Assembly (NCBI GenBank): GCA_946184715.1
Contig: CAMHGU010000106.1
Coordinates: 1-7,640 of the forward strand
Reading direction: 5' to 3'
Source: an uncultured bacterium
GTDB taxonomy: Bacteria; Bacteroidota; Bacteroidia; Bacteroidales; Muribaculaceae
Length of the DNA stretch: 7,640 nucleotides
The translations under genes were made by a program, and so were the position numbers. Below, in pieces: positions 6,708-7,640 of the stretch; position 1 is the stretch's first letter, and every line of letters starts with the position of its first letter. The notes beneath the pieces were generated by a model. The model was not told where the DNA came from. It saw only the letters and a list, made by a program, of their open reading frames with translations, and made no database searches.

Positions 6708-6731
6708 CTTTTTTGCAAAAAGTTATCCACA
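6698..6731 (+). promoter_or_regulatory. Two DnaA-box-like sites around an AT-rich hairpin
   Basis: TTATCCACA at 6723-6731 is an exact match to the DnaA box consensus, and TTTTCCACA at 6698-6706 differs at one position. Both point the same way, 25 bases apart. Between them AACTTTT (6706-6712) and AAAAGTT (6718-6724) form a 7-bp stem. A further one-mismatch copy in reverse orientation, TGTGCAAAA, is at 6661-6669. They sit at and just upstream of the trpB2 promoter, so DnaA could regulate that gene, or the matches may be chance in AT-rich DNA. Confidence 0.4.
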
Positions 6732-6759
6732 ACCTTTGTCAATCTCAACGCCACGCTGA

Positions 6760-6858
6760 TAGAGATACCATAATGCCGCTTGGTGCACTGAACAGCCCCG
6801 GCCGATGTGGTAACACGATAGGAACCTTAGGCGATGCCTGCCAACCGTGGAATCTCTA
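6760..6858 (+). ncRNA. Possible rod-shaped structured RNA (unnamed)
   Basis: TAGAGAT (6760-6766) pairs with ATCTCTA (6852-6858). Further in, CCAT (6768-6771) pairs with GTGG (6847-6850), TTGGTG (6780-6785) with TGCCAA (6839-6844), and GTG (6807-6809) with CAC (6814-6816) under a GTAA tetraloop of GNRA type. Several pairs are G-U wobbles on the plus strand and would be A-C mismatches on the minus strand, so plus is favoured. A 6S-like or other small RNA is conceivable. No good promoter was found on the plus strand, and I could not match it to a known family. Confidence 0.22.
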
Positions 6859-6937
6859 CGGACTTATAGGACGCAGGTAAGATCGCGCGAAGATGCGCCA
6901 CTGCGCGGCTGAATTTTCACAAATTTTGTTCAATTTA

Positions 6938-6969
6938 ACACATTTGACGCCAAGCGAATGTGTAATTTT
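6938..6969 (+). terminator. Weak plus-strand terminator-like hairpin
   Basis: ACACATTTG (6938-6946) pairs with CGAATGTGT (6955-6963) with one T-G wobble around an eight-base loop, followed by AATTTT. The wobble would be an A-C mismatch on the other strand, so plus-strand use is favoured. No protein gene is upstream on this strand; it would only make sense as the end of a small RNA. The stem is AT-rich and the call is weak. Confidence 0.25.
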
Positions 6970-6991
6970 GAATTGAATTTTGGAAAATTTC

Positions 6992-7103
6992 CACGCGATA
7001 GCGTGCTTTTATCGGCACCGGGCGGCCGAGCGCCGATAAAGCGACTGCTCCCTCGCGACGCGGGCCGGAGGGAGCAGTGAGAGGATTAAGCGTGTGACGC
7101 TTA
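6992..7103 (-). terminator. Run of four hairpins after gap, probable 3' end region
   Basis: Going away from the gap stop: ACGCTTA 7097-7103 with TAAGCGT 7087-7093 (loop 3); GAGGGAGCAGT 7068-7078 with ACTGCTCCCTC 7044-7054 (11 bp, loop 13); GCCGATAAA 7032-7040 with TTTATCGGC 7008-7016 (9 bp, loop 15); and GCGTG 7001-7005 with CACGC 6992-6996 (loop GATA). All stems are perfect. On the minus strand the 11-bp hairpin is followed by CGCTTTAT, the best terminator candidate. None has a long T-run, so termination may be Rho-dependent and the stems may stabilise the mRNA end. Confidence 0.45.
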
Positions 7104-7113
7104 CTGAGCGCAA

Positions 7114-7640
7114 TTACTTAAGCTCGGCAAGGTACTTGATAGTGCGAACCATCTGCGAGGTGTAGCTGTTCTCGTTGTCGTACCAAGCTACAACCTGAAC
7201 GAGCGAGTTGCCGTCGCCAATCTTCGATACCATAGTCTGGTTAGCGTCGAAGAGCGAGCCGAACTTCATACCGATGATGTCGCTCGATACGAGCTTCTCC
7301 TCGGTGTAGCCGAACGATTCGTTTTGGGCAGCCTTCATAGCGGCGTTGATGCCCTCAACGGTTACTTCACCCTTAACCACAGCGTGGAGGATAGTGGTCG
7401 AACCGGTGGGGGTGGGGACGCGCTGAGCGGCACCGATGAGCTTACCGTTGAGCTCGGGGATTACGAGACCGATAGCCTTGGCAGCACCGGTGGAGTTGGG
7501 CACGATGTTCTGAGCGCCGGCGCGGGCACGCTGTACGTCACCCTTGCGCTGCGGGCCGTCGAGAATCATCTGGTCGCCGGTGTAGGCGTGAACGGTGGTC
7601 ATGATACCGCTCTGGATGGGAGCGAAGTCGTTCAGAGCCT
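7114..7640 (-). CDS. gap: Glyceraldehyde-3-phosphate dehydrogenase, C-terminal part
   Basis: The gene runs off the right edge; 174 C-terminal residues are present, roughly half of a normal GAPDH (about 335). The visible piece starts just after the position expected for the catalytic Cys motif, which is therefore outside the window. It contains the catalytic His in MTTVHAYT (codon at 7588-7590), the phosphate-binding segment ending N-S-T-G-A-A-K-A, the conserved P-E-L-N-G-K-L and R-V-P-T-P stretches, and the C-terminal W-Y-D-N-E-N-S-Y motif. The enzyme oxidises glyceraldehyde-3-phosphate to 1,3-bisphosphoglycerate with NAD in glycolysis, in the cytoplasm. Cofactor preference cannot be judged because the Rossmann domain is missing. 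The internal Met at 7602 is not the start, since the family sequence continues in frame to the edge. The stop is followed at once by hairpins. Confidence 0.95.
   Translation of the reverse strand, partial: ALNDFAPIQSGIMTTVHAYTGDQMILDGPQRKGDVQRARAGAQNIVPNSTGAAKAIGLVIPELNGKLIGAAQRVPTPTGSTTILHAVVKGEVTVEGINAAMKAAQNESFGYTEEKLVSSDIIGMKFGSLFDANQTMVSKIGDGNSLVQVVAWYDNENSYTSQMVRTIKYLAELK

Noticed and set aside
6943..6970. Plus-strand promoter TTTG-N16-TAATTTTG
   Set aside because: The spacing is shorter than the usual 18-21 bases and nothing on the plus strand follows it; it would only transcribe antisense to gap.
6640..7000. Chromosomal origin of replication
   Set aside because: Only one exact DnaA box and two near-matches were found, with no neighbouring replication genes; a skew plot of the chromosome would be needed to revive the idea.
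7114..7602. Starting GAPDH at the internal Met (7602)
   Set aside because: The 12 residues before it (ALNDFAPIQSGI) match the GAPDH family and continue in frame to the window edge, so the gene is partial, not short.

Overview
The window looks like a piece of chromosome from an anaerobic member of the Bacteroidales. A fairly GC-rich, gut-type lineage such as Muribaculaceae would fit, but that is an inference. Reasons: genes lack Shine-Dalgarno sequences; several starts are preceded by Bacteroidetes-type promoters (a TTG/TTTG element about 18-21 bases before TAnnTTTG); and the GAPDH, TrpB2 and ABC exporter sequences have the character of that phylum. No phage, transposase, CRISPR, rRNA or tRNA was seen.

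Layout. Bases 1-105 hold a promoter with a dyad over its -7 box and a 5'-leader hairpin. Bases 106-3769 (+) encode two half-size ABC exporters one base apart. Together they look like one heterodimeric, LmrCD/BmrCD/TM287-288-like drug or lipid exporter: subunit 1 carries the degenerate ATP site residues and subunit 2 the catalytic ones. A likely terminator lies at 3826-3857. Bases 3859-4995 (-) encode a lower-GC archaeal-type (COG1672-like) P-loop ATPase with a C-terminal winged helix. Its promoter overlaps three 15-base direct repeats, each built around a short dyad. Bases 5262-6626 (-) encode a TrpB2-type tryptophan synthase beta chain as a single-gene unit with its own promoter and terminator and no trpA. 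Bases 6627-7113 are a 487-base intergenic region with tandem -7 boxes, two DnaA-box-like sites around an AT-rich hairpin, a possible plus-strand structured RNA, and a run of hairpins after gap. Bases 7114-7640 (-) are the C-terminal part of glyceraldehyde-3-phosphate dehydrogenase, which runs off the right edge.

How the genes relate. Only the two ABC genes are clearly a functional unit. gap (glycolysis), trpB2 (indole to tryptophan) and the ATPase are on the same strand, but each has its own signals and they look independent. I see no clear evidence of a new multi-gene system. The most curious items are the covarying-dyad repeats before the ATPase, a calcium-loop-like insertion in the first ABC nucleotide-binding domain, and the structured intergenic region between trpB2 and gap.
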